Position numbers and translations under genes: made by a program
In this document: positions 1 through 9,375 of the stretch, piece by piece
Layout: every line of letters starts with the position of its first letter
Numbering within the stretch: the stretch's first letter is position 1
The notes under the pieces: generated by a model
What the model was told of the DNA's origin: nothing
Seen by the model: only the letters and a program-made list of their open reading frames with translations
Database searches by the model: none
NCBI RefSeq assembly: GCF_015265475.1
Contig: NZ_CP054493.1
Location: 1,488,001 to 1,552,000, forward strand
DNA from: Candidatus Sulfurimonas marisnigri
GTDB lineage: Bacteria; Campylobacterota; Campylobacteria; Campylobacterales; Sulfurimonadaceae
Length of the DNA stretch: 64,000 bases
Direction: 5' to 3'

Positions 1-2147
1 TCTTTAGCAAAAAGCACAATTGGTCTATACAGCTCATAGTCATATTTCCATCTCTTAAAGTACTCGGTCTTTTTAAGCATCTCTTTTTCACTTATTGTTC
101 CTGCAATAAATGCATCTAGAAATTTTTGAAATGGTTTTTGAAACATTTCCATGCCGATAGAGAGTTTTGGATTGTTTTTATACATAGCCTTAATTATCTT
201 TAGTTGATTGAGATGACTTGAGAATTCAGTATGCATTTCCCCTATAAACACAACCTTTTTATCAACTATATCTTTAAAAGTATCGCCAAGCTTTTGTTTA
301 TTTGGTTTTTGTGCAAATGAGCCGCTATTAATTGTGTATATGATTCCATTTAATGATTCCTTAGTCGTTTTTTCAACAATTACTCCACCTTTAATAACTA
401 CTGTTGAGTATTTTCCTAGATGTTTCAGTTTATATAAAAAAGTATTAGAAATTTGCTCTACATCAAACACTGCGATAACATTTGAAGTGTTTAAAGGATT
501 TTTAAACACTTCAATTTTCCCTTCACCTTCCATTTTAAAATTAATAGCAAACTTCTCTAGGAGTGAGTTTTTAGCACCAAATATTAAAATATTATTGTTT
601 TTTATCTCTTCAAATGTTATTTCATCAGCATACTTAAAACTTTTATAGGCAAATATGATTTTAGAGAATTTTTTCTCATCATCTTTATCAATCACAACAA
701 GAGTATTATCCTGAATAATTTTTGAAATAACAGGAGGAACTTCTCTTTCATCCAACTTTCTAAAAACTTCATAAGTCTCATCAATAACAATCTTTGTAGG
801 CTCAATATCTAATTCTAAACGTTGTCTTTTTTTAGTAATATCTATTGTCGTATATAAGCACTCTTCATTTGAACAGACTGATATTGGCACAGAAGTAAGC
901 TGCATGTTAGCCACTGTATCAAATTCAAGAATATATTTATCTTTTAAAAATATCAAATTAATATTATCAATTTTAATATCCAATGCCCCTTTGTTATAAA
1001 CCCAAGTTATAAAAAAATCCAAAAGTTTTAAACCTGAAACCTCTTCAAATATTTCTCTAAGGTTCTTGTATGATGCTGTCTTATAAGGGTACATTTGAAA
1101 TAGTTTTTTAACCCCTCTGTTAAATGCATCTTCACCTATTTTTTTCTCCAACATGTAAAAAAAGAAAGTAGCTTTTCCATATCCAATAGCATTGTTACTC
1201 TCTTTATTTTTATGAGTAAACTCAATAAGTGCGGTTTCATTGTTTTGATTTACGAATGAGTTATACTTCATTAATATATCTTTTCTATAGTCAGACGCTT
1301 TTGATTTTTGTTTTGCATAAAGGTAATCAGAGTAAAAAGTAGTTATCCCCTCTACCCAGTTTCCCTGATCTGGTGAATATACATAGCCACCAAACCATTG
1401 ATGTGCTATCTCATGTCCTAACGAACTATCTAAAACAAAATCTTTACTAATAATTTGTTTTCCTATAAGAGTATATGTTGGCATAGAATACCCTGCAGGA
1501 AAAGGTGTTTCTACTACTGAGAAATTTTTAAAAGGTAGAAAACCAAATATATTATTATAAAGATTAAAATATTTTTCACTTCTTTGAAGATATATATTTG
1601 ATAAATGTACGTCATAAGGATAAAGGGATGTAGAAAGAGTCAGTCCATCTTTAGTTGTTTTAGAGCTAACTACATAATTTTTTGATGCAATTAAATGAAG
1701 AGATTCCAGTGGATTTTCAAATATATAGTGTTTTGAAGTGCCATCATGAGTTACTTTAGTTGCTTCTATAACAGTTGTGATTTCAGAATTAGAAACTATG
1801 GTTTCATATTTACACATAATATCAATTTTAGGATACCAAGACTCAAGAAGTATTGCATCTGAACTGATTGGTTGAAAATTATGCGTAAACGTCATCTCTA
1901 AAGCTCTATTAACATCTTCTTTTATAAGGTAAGGGACATTTTCATTTACAGTTAGTTTTGCATTTTTAACACTCATAATATTTGCTTTTGTATCGAGCAA
2001 CTTCATAGATGGGTGGTCACTTTCTATAATAGCATGACCTTTAAGTAACCCTTTCTCAATATCTAAATCAATCTCAAGCGTATATTTACATTCATGTGCG
2101 TAAATAGTAGATAACATAATTGTTGTAAGTAATAGCAATTTTTTCAT
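1..2147 (-). CDS. M1-family metallopeptidase fused to a ChaN-like domain (3' end outside window)
   Basis: The reading frame opens at ATG 2147 and runs without a stop to the left edge, so the gene is partial. A signal peptide (MKKLLLLTTIMLSTIYA) points to export. The zinc site HEIAH is at about residues 245-249 with the third ligand Glu in NWVEG at about 266, a spacing of 16 residues instead of the usual 18 of M1 peptidases. From about residue 635 the sequence changes to the GEMHTEFSSH and GMEMFQKPFQ motifs of ChaN/DUF399, a heme- or iron-linked family. Seen: both motif sets in one frame. Inferred: a periplasmic or surface aminopeptidase joined to a metal- or heme-binding module. The catalytic role of the C-terminal part is unknown. 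Confidence 0.85.
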   Translation of the reverse strand, partial: MKKLLLLTTIMLSTIYAHECKYTLEIDLDIEKGLLKGHAIIESDHPSMKLLDTKANIMSVKNAKLTVNENVPYLIKEDVNRALEMTFTHNFQPISSDAILLESWYPKIDIMCKYETIVSNSEITTVIEATKVTHDGTSKHYIFENPLESLHLIASKNYVVSSKTTKDGLTLSTSLYPYDVHLSNIYLQRSEKYFNLYNNIFGFLPFKNFSVVETPFPAGYSMPTYTLIGKQIISKDFVLDSSLGHEIAHQWFGGYVYSPDQGNWVEGITTFYSDYLYAKQKSKASDYRKDILMKYNSFVNQNNETALIEFTHKNKESNNAIGYGKATFFFYMLEKKIGEDAFNRGVKKLFQMYPYKTASYKNLREIFEEVSGLKLLDFFITWVYNKGALDIKIDNINLIFLKDKYILEFDTVANMQLTSVPISVCSNEECLYTTIDITKKRQRLELDIEPTKIVIDETYEVFRKLDEREVPPVISKIIQDNTLVVIDKDDEKKFSKIIFAYKSFKYADEITFEEIKNNNILIFGAKNSLLEKFAINFKMEGEGKIEVFKNPLNTSNVIAVFDVEQISNTFLYKLKHLGKYSTVVIKGGVIVEKTTKESLNGIIYTINSGSFAQKPNKQKLGDTFKDIVDKKVVFIGEMHTEFSSHLNQLKIIKAMYKNNPKLSIGMEMFQKPFQKFLDAFIAGTISEKEMLKKTEYFKRWKYDYELYRPIVLFAK

Positions 2148-2211
2148 TGTGTTTTCCTTTACATGTAAGAGTTGCTATTGTAGCAATAATAAGAATACAG
2201 AAGAGTATATA

Positions 2212-2910
2212 TTAAAAATTATATATTGAATTTACATTTGTAAAATAAATTTGATATCCTATTCCTTTTACATTATTTATCAACTTTTTTGAAGTTTTTG
2301 CCCTGACTCTTCTTATGAATGTTCTAAGTCTTTCATCGCTTACATCTTCTCTCGGCCAAAGAGAAATTTTTATGTTTTCATCATTTATAACGCTATTCTT
2401 ATTTTCGAGTAAAAGTGCAAAAAAAGCACTCTCTTTTTTTGATAATGAGACAAATCTATCATTTTTATAAAGACTATTAGTACCTTTATTAAAGACAAAC
2501 CCTTCACTTAATGTCACCATTTTCGAGGCTATACTTTCAGATATGCTATCTATATAATCTAACAACTCTTCAGGGTCAAAGGGTTTTAAAAAATACTTTG
2601 TTACGCCAATATCTATGGCACTAAATAGCTTCTCTTTTTCACTAAATGCACTTAATATGATTATAGGGATAGTAGGGTTAATATCTTTTAGTTTTTTTGA
2701 CATATCAAGACCATTAAGACTAGGCATATTAATATCTGTTATGACAATATCTGGAGAGTATTTTATAAACATATCTAAGCCATCTTCACCATCTTTCGCA
2801 ATAATAAAACTTAAAAAATTATCTCCAATAGCATCTTTTAAAAGTCTTGCAATATTTTCTTCATCTTCAACAAGTAGAACTTTTATCTGTTTTAATACTC
2901 TATTTTTCAT
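2212..2910 (-). CDS. Two-component response regulator, OmpR-like
   Basis: The N-terminal half is a receiver domain with the acidic pair in LLVEDEEN, the phosphoacceptor Asp at about residue 59 in ITDINMP and the conserved Lys in YFLKPF. The C-terminal hundred residues look like a winged-helix transcription-regulator domain (RLRTFIRRVRAK, then GIGYQIYF at the end), so it probably binds DNA. Its start overlaps the end of the upstream histidine kinase gene by 11 bases, which implies translational coupling and a cognate pair. It closes a three-gene operon with the kinase and a GGDEF-EAL protein. The stimulus is not evident. Confidence 0.9.
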   Translation of the reverse strand: MKNRVLKQIKVLLVEDEENIARLLKDAIGDNFLSFIIAKDGEDGLDMFIKYSPDIVITDINMPSLNGLDMSKKLKDINPTIPIIILSAFSEKEKLFSAIDIGVTKYFLKPFDPEELLDYIDSISESIASKMVTLSEGFVFNKGTNSLYKNDRFVSLSKKESAFFALLLENKNSVINDENIKISLWPREDVSDERLRTFIRRVRAKTSKKLINNVKGIGYQIYFTNVNSIYNF

Positions 2911-4111
2911 TTTTATCCAATGGTATTTTTATAATAAAATTTGTTATACCTTTTTTGCTACTCACATCCATAAAACCGTTTAATCCCTGTTCGCAAATCA
3001 TTCTTGACATAAAAAGTCCCAGTCCAGTACCTTGACTTTTATGCTTAGTTGTAAAGTATGGCTCAAAAATTTTCTCTAAATTCTCTTTAGATATACCACC
3101 AGCATTATCTTTAACTTCTATTACCGCAAAACCATCATCTTTTTTAGTGCTAATGCTTATCTCTCTTATTAATATAGCATTATTTATAAAAGCATCTTTG
3201 GCATTGTTTATTAAGTTTATTATTACCTGTGTAAGTTCATTTTCTACTCCAAGAACTTTTATGTCAGTAAAGTCAGTTTTTACGCTTATCAAATCATCCT
3301 TAATAGAGTTCTCTAAAAGAGCTATAGATTCTCTTATGCTGTCGCTGATATTAAAATAGTGTTTCTCTTTTTTTGGTTTAAAAAAATTAGTAAAGTCATC
3401 TATAGTTTCTGACATATTTTTTATTATTTTTTTACTCTCTTTATAAAATTTTGTCAGATCATCGCTATTCTCATTTATTGCGGCTTTTTTTATGCTAAAT
3501 ATAGCTAAATTCAATTCAGTAAGTGGCTGTCTCCACTGATGAGCGATATTTGCCAACATCTGACCAAGACTTGCATGTCTAGACTGCCAAAACATTACAC
3601 GCTGTTTCTCTTCATTTTTAGCTATCTCTTCTTTCACTATCAGTTCCAATGTTTTATTTAACTCTTGAAGCTCTTTTGTTTGCTCTTGTACTCTTTTTTC
3701 AAGAGTTTTATTTAACTCTTCATACTCTATCTCTTTTTTTAAAAGTTCATCTTTTAAAATAACCTCTCTGGTTACATCATATCTAATAGCAATAAATTCA
3801 TCTATATTCCCATTCTCTTCGAGTATTGGAACTATCGTTGTATTTACATAAAATATGGAGCCATCTTTTGCTAAATTTTTAACAGTATCTTTATATATAC
3901 CCTTAGCTTTTATCGTCTCCCATAAAATTTTAAACTTTGAAGCGTCAGCATCAGGATGCCTGATAATATTATGATTTTTTCCAATAAGTTCATCTTTTGA
4001 ATAGCCACTAATTTTACAAAATTCCTCATTTACAAAAGTAATAATCCCATCAATATCAGTTTTTGAAATTATATTGCTTTTTTCTATTGCTTCTTTATAT
4101 TGCTTTATCAT
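2900..4111 (-). CDS. PAS-domain sensor histidine kinase (cytosolic)
   Basis: The N-terminus is a PAS domain (FVNEEFCKISGYSKDEL, with the PAC-type ending FIAIRYDVT), followed by a coiled coil rich in Glu and Lys. The phosphorylated His lies in NIAHQWRQPL near residue 190, a form very common in Campylobacterota kinases. The ATPase domain shows the N box (NLINNAKDAF), DNAGGI and GTGLGLFM. No membrane segment is visible, so sensing is probably cytoplasmic. The gene starts in a TAATG overlap with the end of the GGDEF-EAL gene and overlaps the response regulator downstream. The PAS ligand cannot be read from sequence. Confidence 0.9.
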   Translation of the reverse strand: MIKQYKEAIEKSNIISKTDIDGIITFVNEEFCKISGYSKDELIGKNHNIIRHPDADASKFKILWETIKAKGIYKDTVKNLAKDGSIFYVNTTIVPILEENGNIDEFIAIRYDVTREVILKDELLKKEIEYEELNKTLEKRVQEQTKELQELNKTLELIVKEEIAKNEEKQRVMFWQSRHASLGQMLANIAHQWRQPLTELNLAIFSIKKAAINENSDDLTKFYKESKKIIKNMSETIDDFTNFFKPKKEKHYFNISDSIRESIALLENSIKDDLISVKTDFTDIKVLGVENELTQVIINLINNAKDAFINNAILIREISISTKKDDGFAVIEVKDNAGGISKENLEKIFEPYFTTKHKSQGTGLGLFMSRMICEQGLNGFMDVSSKKGITNFIIKIPLDKNEK

Positions 4112-6063
4112 TATCTCATTTTGTCTTTCATGTACTCTTGTATATTAACAAAAGATATAGGTTTAGAGTAGTAATAACCCTGAATATTATTACAACCATT
4201 CTCAAGTAAGAAATCTTTTTGAGACTCTTCTTCTACTCCCTCTGCAATTAATTCAAGGTTTAAACTATGTGTTAATGCTATAACCGCTCTAACAATAGCT
4301 TTACCATCTTCATCATCTGGAATATCATCAACAAATGACTTATCAATCTTTAGTTTATTAATAGGAAGTTTTTTAAGGTAAGAGAGAGATGAATAGCCTG
4401 TACCAAAATCATCAATTGCTATTCTTACACCTAAGTCACTTATCTCCTTTAATTTAACTATCGCCTCTTCTGGTCTCTTCATAATATCACTCTCTGTAAG
4501 TTCTAACTCTAACTCTTGTGCGTCAATAGAATACATCTGCATGCTGGCTTTTAAATGTTTAATATAATTTTGTTGTTCTAAGTGTTTCATTGATAAATTA
4601 AGAGAGAGTAGCCCTGGATTATAGCCTTCATCTTTCCAAATACGAAACTGTTTCATAGCAATATTCATAACTATATTATCAATTTCAACAATCATACCTG
4701 TCTCTTCTGCTAATGGTATAAATTTAAAAGGTGAAACTAGACCATTAATCGGGTGATTCCATCTAACCAAAGCTTCCATACCAGTAAGTTTATCATTAGT
4801 TGCATCTATTTGAGGCTGATAATAAACTACAAACTCCTCATTGTTAATTGCTGATCTTAAACTGGACTCCATAACAACTCTCTCCAACGCTAACTTAGTC
4901 ATATCATCTGAATAAAACTGAATATTATTTTTTCCCTCATTTTTAGCTTTATACATTGCACTATCTGCATACTTAATAAGGTCCTCAGAATTTTTACCAT
5001 CTTGAGGATATAAGCTTATACCGATACTGCATGTGACATAAAGTGTATGTCCACTTATTACCAATGGTTCTGTTAAAACTTTAATGATTTTTTGAGCTAG
5101 AGTAGATGCCGCAGCAGAATTCTTTAAATCTTCTAAAATGACAGTGAATTCATCTCCGCCCCAACGGGCGAGTGTGTCATTTATACGCATAATACTTTTT
5201 AGTTTTAAGGTTACTTCTTTTAAGACTTTATCTCCCATCTCGTGACCTAGAGAATCATTAACAATTTTAAAATTATCTAAATCTATAAAATATAGAGCTA
5301 AAATAGTTCCATTTCTTTTTGCTTTTTGAATTCCCAATTTAAGTCTGTCGTTGAACAGAGCTCTATTTGGCAGATCAGTCAGTGAATCATGTTTGGCTTG
5401 ATAATCGAGAATGCATTTTTGCTCAATTATCTCCTCTTGAGCTTTTTCTTGCTCACAAATATGCTCTTTTGCTCTATTTTTTTCTAACACTATTTCTCTA
5501 AAGTTATCGGCATAACGACGAGAAGTTGATACTAAATAAAAGAAAACTCCAAAAATCAACAAGGCACCCATGTTATAAATATGCTCAGCATGCAATAACA
5601 TCCAAATAAATGTTACAACAAGCATTCCTGCAAGGTATGAGATATAAATAGTGAATACTTCACCAATTGTAAGAATAGCTCCTGCAGCCAACGCAACAAG
5701 CATAGATAAAATAAAAAAATGATACTCAACTTCCAAGTTTTCTAAAAAAAATAGCGTTAGTCCAAATGCCGCACCGCTAAAAAACATACATCTAGTATAT
5801 ATAAACATCCATTTTTTAATATCTATATAGCTAAAAGGCTCATCTTTTATTTTATTAAATTTAAATGTTAACATAATTCGTCTAGTTAAAATTATCATAT
5901 GAACTGCTACTCCAAAAAAGATAACAGACTGCGGTATTTTGTTCATAAATATCAAAGCCATCAATATTACGACTGCAAAGTGACCAAATATACCAATTTG
6001 AGAGTTAAGATATACTCGCTTCACAGCTTCTACGGTGACTATTTGATATTTATTTAAACTCAT
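4111..6063 (-). CDS. Membrane GGDEF-EAL cyclic-di-GMP protein
   Basis: About 200 N-terminal residues hold several hydrophobic segments, followed by a short coiled coil. A GGDEF domain with an intact RWGGDEF active site comes next, then an EAL domain with MEALVRW, a DDFGTGYSSL loop and late Glu/Lys motifs. Both catalytic signatures look intact, so synthesis and hydrolysis of c-di-GMP are both possible. It is the first gene of an operon with a histidine kinase and response regulator, so c-di-GMP output may be tied to that pair. An AAAGAG ribosome site precedes the ATG. Confidence 0.9.
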   Translation of the reverse strand: MSLNKYQIVTVEAVKRVYLNSQIGIFGHFAVVILMALIFMNKIPQSVIFFGVAVHMIILTRRIMLTFKFNKIKDEPFSYIDIKKWMFIYTRCMFFSGAAFGLTLFFLENLEVEYHFFILSMLVALAAGAILTIGEVFTIYISYLAGMLVVTFIWMLLHAEHIYNMGALLIFGVFFYLVSTSRRYADNFREIVLEKNRAKEHICEQEKAQEEIIEQKCILDYQAKHDSLTDLPNRALFNDRLKLGIQKAKRNGTILALYFIDLDNFKIVNDSLGHEMGDKVLKEVTLKLKSIMRINDTLARWGGDEFTVILEDLKNSAAASTLAQKIIKVLTEPLVISGHTLYVTCSIGISLYPQDGKNSEDLIKYADSAMYKAKNEGKNNIQFYSDDMTKLALERVVMESSLRSAINNEEFVVYYQPQIDATNDKLTGMEALVRWNHPINGLVSPFKFIPLAEETGMIVEIDNIVMNIAMKQFRIWKDEGYNPGLLSLNLSMKHLEQQNYIKHLKASMQMYSIDAQELELELTESDIMKRPEEAIVKLKEISDLGVRIAIDDFGTGYSSLSYLKKLPINKLKIDKSFVDDIPDDEDGKAIVRAVIALTHSLNLELIAEGVEEESQKDFLLENGCNNIQGYYYSKPISFVNIQEYMKDKMR

Positions 6064-6131
6064 ACAAACTCTTTATAATATTTTTTAATATAATAGTACA
6101 ACTACTATAAAAATTTTATTAACAATAAAAC

Positions 6132-8852
6132 TTATTTTAATTCACTCCAGTTGTTTCCAATGTTTATACTGGCTTTTAGAGGTATATGTAGCTCTTTAAT
6201 ATTCTCCATTATCTCTTTGAATCTATAACCTAAGATCTCTGCTTCATCTTCATATACTTCAAATATAAGTTCATCGTGAATTTGAAGAAGCATCTTTGCA
6301 TTTAATCTTTCATCTTCTATCACTTTATGTATTTTATTCATAGATAACTTTATTAGGTCAGATGCACTCCCCTGAAATAGGCTATTTACAGACTCTCTCT
6401 CGTATGCCGCTCTAAACATAGGTGTAGCATTTTCATAATCAAAATATCTACGGCGTTTTAGTAAAGTTTCCACATACCCAAACTCCTTAGAGTTGTCTAC
6501 AATAGAGCGAAAATATTTTCTAACTGTTGGGAATGAATCAAAATACTTCTCTATAATTTCTTTAGCCTCTTTAGTTGTAATACCTAAAGTCTCTGAGAGT
6601 TTTTTCTGTCCCATCCCATAAAGAAGGCCAAAATTTACTGTTTTTGCAACATTTCTTTTAGAAGCTGCTTCATCCTCACCAAAAAGTGCAATAGCAGTCT
6701 GCATATGAATATCTTTATCTTGAGTAAAAGCATCAACCAATACTCTATCTTGAGAGAAGTGTGCAAGAAGTCTAAGCTCGATTTGTGAATAATCTATACC
6801 TATAAGTTTTTTGCCGTTACCAGCTACAAAAGCTTCTCTAATTTTGCTACCGAGTCTTGTTCTAGTAGGGATATTTTGTAGATTGGGATTTTTAGAGCTA
6901 AGTCGTCCTGTTGCAGTTCCTGTTTGAACAAAAGAGGTATGAATACGGCTATCTTTATCTTCCCTACTTAACTTCAAAAGAGGTTCAATATATGTTGAAT
7001 AAAGCTTATAAACTTCTCTATACTCTAATAATTTAGGGATAATCTCATGTTTGTCTTCTAGTGAGCTTAAAACTTGTTCGTTTGTTGAGTAGCCAGTCTT
7101 TGTTTTCTTGCCAACAGGAAGTCCTAGATGTTCAAAAAGTATAACTCCTAACTGTTGAGTAGAGTTAATATTAAACTCACTGCCGGCTAATGCATATATA
7201 CTTTTTGTCAATTCACCCAAAGTCTCTTTTACATCAACCAAAAACTTCTCTAAAAATGCACTATTTACCTCTATCCCCTCTTTTTCCATCTTCAAAAGAG
7301 TTTTAATAAAAGGCACTTCTACATGTAGAGACTCCTCTATTAAATAATCTGCCCCTTGAAGCTCTAGCTTTTCTAAAAAAAGATTATAAAGTTTTAAAGT
7401 TATAAAGGCATCTTCAGCAGCATATTTACAAGCATCTTCAACTTCAACACCAGCAAAAGTCTCCCCTTTTTTCACTGTATCTTTAAAAGCCACCATGGTG
7501 TGGTTTAAAAGTTTATCTGCTAATTTATCAAGAGACAGAGCACTCTCTGGATTAATAAGCCATGCTAGTATCATAGAATCGGCATAGATATCTAAACTAT
7601 CATCTCCTAAAAATCTAGTGACAAAATGCAAATCAAACTTGACATTGTGCCCAACTACTTTAGAGTTAAATATTTTTTTAATTGCTACCTTAGCATCGTC
7701 TAAACTGATTTGTTCTGGTACACCTAGATAAAAGTGAGCAAAGGGAACATAATAGGCTTCTGTATCATTAAAACTAAAACTAAAGCCAACTAGATTGTCT
7801 TTTTCATAATCAAGACCTGTGGTTTCTGTGTCAAAAGCTACTATTGTATCTCTATCCAAGGTGCTTAATACTCTATCTAACTCTTTCTCGTCAGTTATCA
7901 AAGTGGCTTTAAAGTTCAATTTTCTAGTCTCTTGTATCTCAACTTCTACTTTTTTAACAGCCTCTTGATGTGTAAGGTTGCTAACCATATTTTTAGCATG
8001 AAGAATTCTTAAAATAGCATTTTGCTCATACTTTACAAGCTCATCATAAATATTTAAAAATGGGTGTTCAATATCCATTTTGTACTCTTCAAAATCAAAC
8101 TCGTCAAGCACATCATCTCTTAGTGTTACAAGCTCTTTTGACATGTAAGCACCCTCTTTTGACTCTATAAGCTTATTTTTAACACCTGGCGGCTTTATTT
8201 CATCAATATTTGCATATATATTATCTAAAGTTCCGTACTCAACTAAAAGTTTCTCAGCCCCTACTTTACCTATCCCTTTAACACCAGGTACATTATCGGC
8301 CGAATCACCTAATATAGACTGGTAATCTATAAACTGTTTTGGTGTTACACCGTATTTATCAAAACAGGCATCTTCATCCATGCTCTTTCTCTTAATAGCA
8401 TCTACTACTACAACCTTCCCATCATCTATAAGTTGGTAAAGATCTTTATCATGTGATACGACTCTAACATCATAGTTCTTCTCTCTTGCAAAATGCGTAA
8501 CAGTAGCTATGATATCATCAGCTTCAAACCCAACTTTACCAAGAGTTTTGTACCCCATTTTGTCTATCCACTCTATTGCAATTGGGAGTTGCATTGTAAG
8601 TTCTTCAGGTGGTGCTTTACGATTTGCTTTGTAGTTTGGGTCAATCTCATTTCTAAAAGTATTTCCCTTTGTATCAATTGCAAATATTATATAGTCACTG
8701 TCGTGCTGTTTTTGAAGCGTTGATATAAAGTTTGTAAAACCTGTTAAAAGTCCTGTAGGGAAGCCGTCTTTGTTTTTAAGGTGGGAGGGGAGTGCATAAA
8801 AACTACGAAAGAAAAATCCAAATGTGTCTATTACTGTAACTGTTTTGCTCAT
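6132..8852 (-). CDS. polA: DNA polymerase I
   Basis: At 906 residues it has the full three-domain layout. The 5' nuclease is at the N-terminus (GFEADDIIAT, SVKGIGKVGAEKL-type helix-hairpin region). The proofreading exonuclease keeps its first acidic motif (FDTETTGL, near residue 340), so 3'-5' activity is probably retained. The polymerase domain has DYSQIELRLLAH and the late HDEL motif. It fills gaps during repair and Okazaki fragment maturation. It lies 10 bases downstream of a small gene resembling an inactive piece of the replicative DnaE polymerase, and the two are probably cotranscribed. Confidence 0.97.
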   Translation of the reverse strand: MSKTVTVIDTFGFFFRSFYALPSHLKNKDGFPTGLLTGFTNFISTLQKQHDSDYIIFAIDTKGNTFRNEIDPNYKANRKAPPEELTMQLPIAIEWIDKMGYKTLGKVGFEADDIIATVTHFAREKNYDVRVVSHDKDLYQLIDDGKVVVVDAIKRKSMDEDACFDKYGVTPKQFIDYQSILGDSADNVPGVKGIGKVGAEKLLVEYGTLDNIYANIDEIKPPGVKNKLIESKEGAYMSKELVTLRDDVLDEFDFEEYKMDIEHPFLNIYDELVKYEQNAILRILHAKNMVSNLTHQEAVKKVEVEIQETRKLNFKATLITDEKELDRVLSTLDRDTIVAFDTETTGLDYEKDNLVGFSFSFNDTEAYYVPFAHFYLGVPEQISLDDAKVAIKKIFNSKVVGHNVKFDLHFVTRFLGDDSLDIYADSMILAWLINPESALSLDKLADKLLNHTMVAFKDTVKKGETFAGVEVEDACKYAAEDAFITLKLYNLFLEKLELQGADYLIEESLHVEVPFIKTLLKMEKEGIEVNSAFLEKFLVDVKETLGELTKSIYALAGSEFNINSTQQLGVILFEHLGLPVGKKTKTGYSTNEQVLSSLEDKHEIIPKLLEYREVYKLYSTYIEPLLKLSREDKDSRIHTSFVQTGTATGRLSSKNPNLQNIPTRTRLGSKIREAFVAGNGKKLIGIDYSQIELRLLAHFSQDRVLVDAFTQDKDIHMQTAIALFGEDEAASKRNVAKTVNFGLLYGMGQKKLSETLGITTKEAKEIIEKYFDSFPTVRKYFRSIVDNSKEFGYVETLLKRRRYFDYENATPMFRAAYERESVNSLFQGSASDLIKLSMNKIHKVIEDERLNAKMLLQIHDELIFEVYEDEAEILGYRFKEIMENIKELHIPLKASINIGNNWSELK

Positions 8853-8862
8853 ATATGTCCTA

Positions 8863-9375
8863 TTACTCTTGTGTTTCTTTAACTTTTATCTCAATTCCTA
8901 AATCGATAAACTTTATTATCAAGTCATCATTAAAAATAATAGTTCTTTTTTTTACTTTTTTTATTAAATCAGGATACTTATGCTTTATGTATCCAACACA
9001 GCCACCATTGGCATAACTGGAAATTAAAATATTCACTACCGGCTTTTTAGCAAATGGTGTAAAATTTTTAAAATTATTCTTATCAAACTCATAAACATCA
9101 ACAATATCTAAAACAAATGCTGTTAAAGAATTTTGAATGCTTCCAAAACAAGAGACAAAACCAGATATCTCTCTTGATACTAAAACAACATCTGCTAAAA
9201 GTAACATGTATCCATCAAATTTGATTTTTTCAAGAGTAGATATCTCTTTTTTAATTACTTTTTCATACTCTGCATAATTTTCATCCGAAGGGTCTATTTT
9301 TTCTCTTAAGCCCTGAATTGCCATTCTTTGAAGCAATCCTTCTTTGTACGCTTTATAATGATATTTATTACTCAT
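8863..9375 (-). CDS. Small protein resembling an inactive DnaE polymerase palm fragment
   Basis: No standard name applies. The 170 residues line up by eye with the start of the palm of C-family polymerases: GLREK / EKIKFDGYMLLLADV matches the EKMGF-GYFLIV-DF region, SCFGSIQNSLTAFVLDI matches GPGRGSAAGSLVAYALGI, and KPVVNILIS...GYIKHKYP matches the MPDIDTDF...DYVVRKYG block. The glycine-rich loop is eroded and the catalytic Asp-x-Asp is replaced by Val/Asn/Leu, so it cannot polymerise DNA. It sits in a tight operon between an HDOD gene (4-base ATGA overlap) and polA (10 bases away). A regulatory or structural role in replication or repair is only inferred. Confidence 0.55.
   Translation of the reverse strand: MSNKYHYKAYKEGLLQRMAIQGLREKIDPSDENYAEYEKVIKKEISTLEKIKFDGYMLLLADVVLVSREISGFVSCFGSIQNSLTAFVLDIVDVYEFDKNNFKNFTPFAKKPVVNILISSYANGGCVGYIKHKYPDLIKKVKKRTIIFNDDLIIKFIDLGIEIKVKETQE

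Noticed and set aside
334-648. Rightward open frame of 104 codons
   Set aside because: It lies entirely inside the M1 peptidase/ChaN frame on the other strand and has no recognisable motif.
6093-6108. Small inverted repeat ATAGTA...TACTAT between polA and the GGDEF-EAL gene
   Set aside because: Only six base pairs with no T run; not enough for a terminator call.
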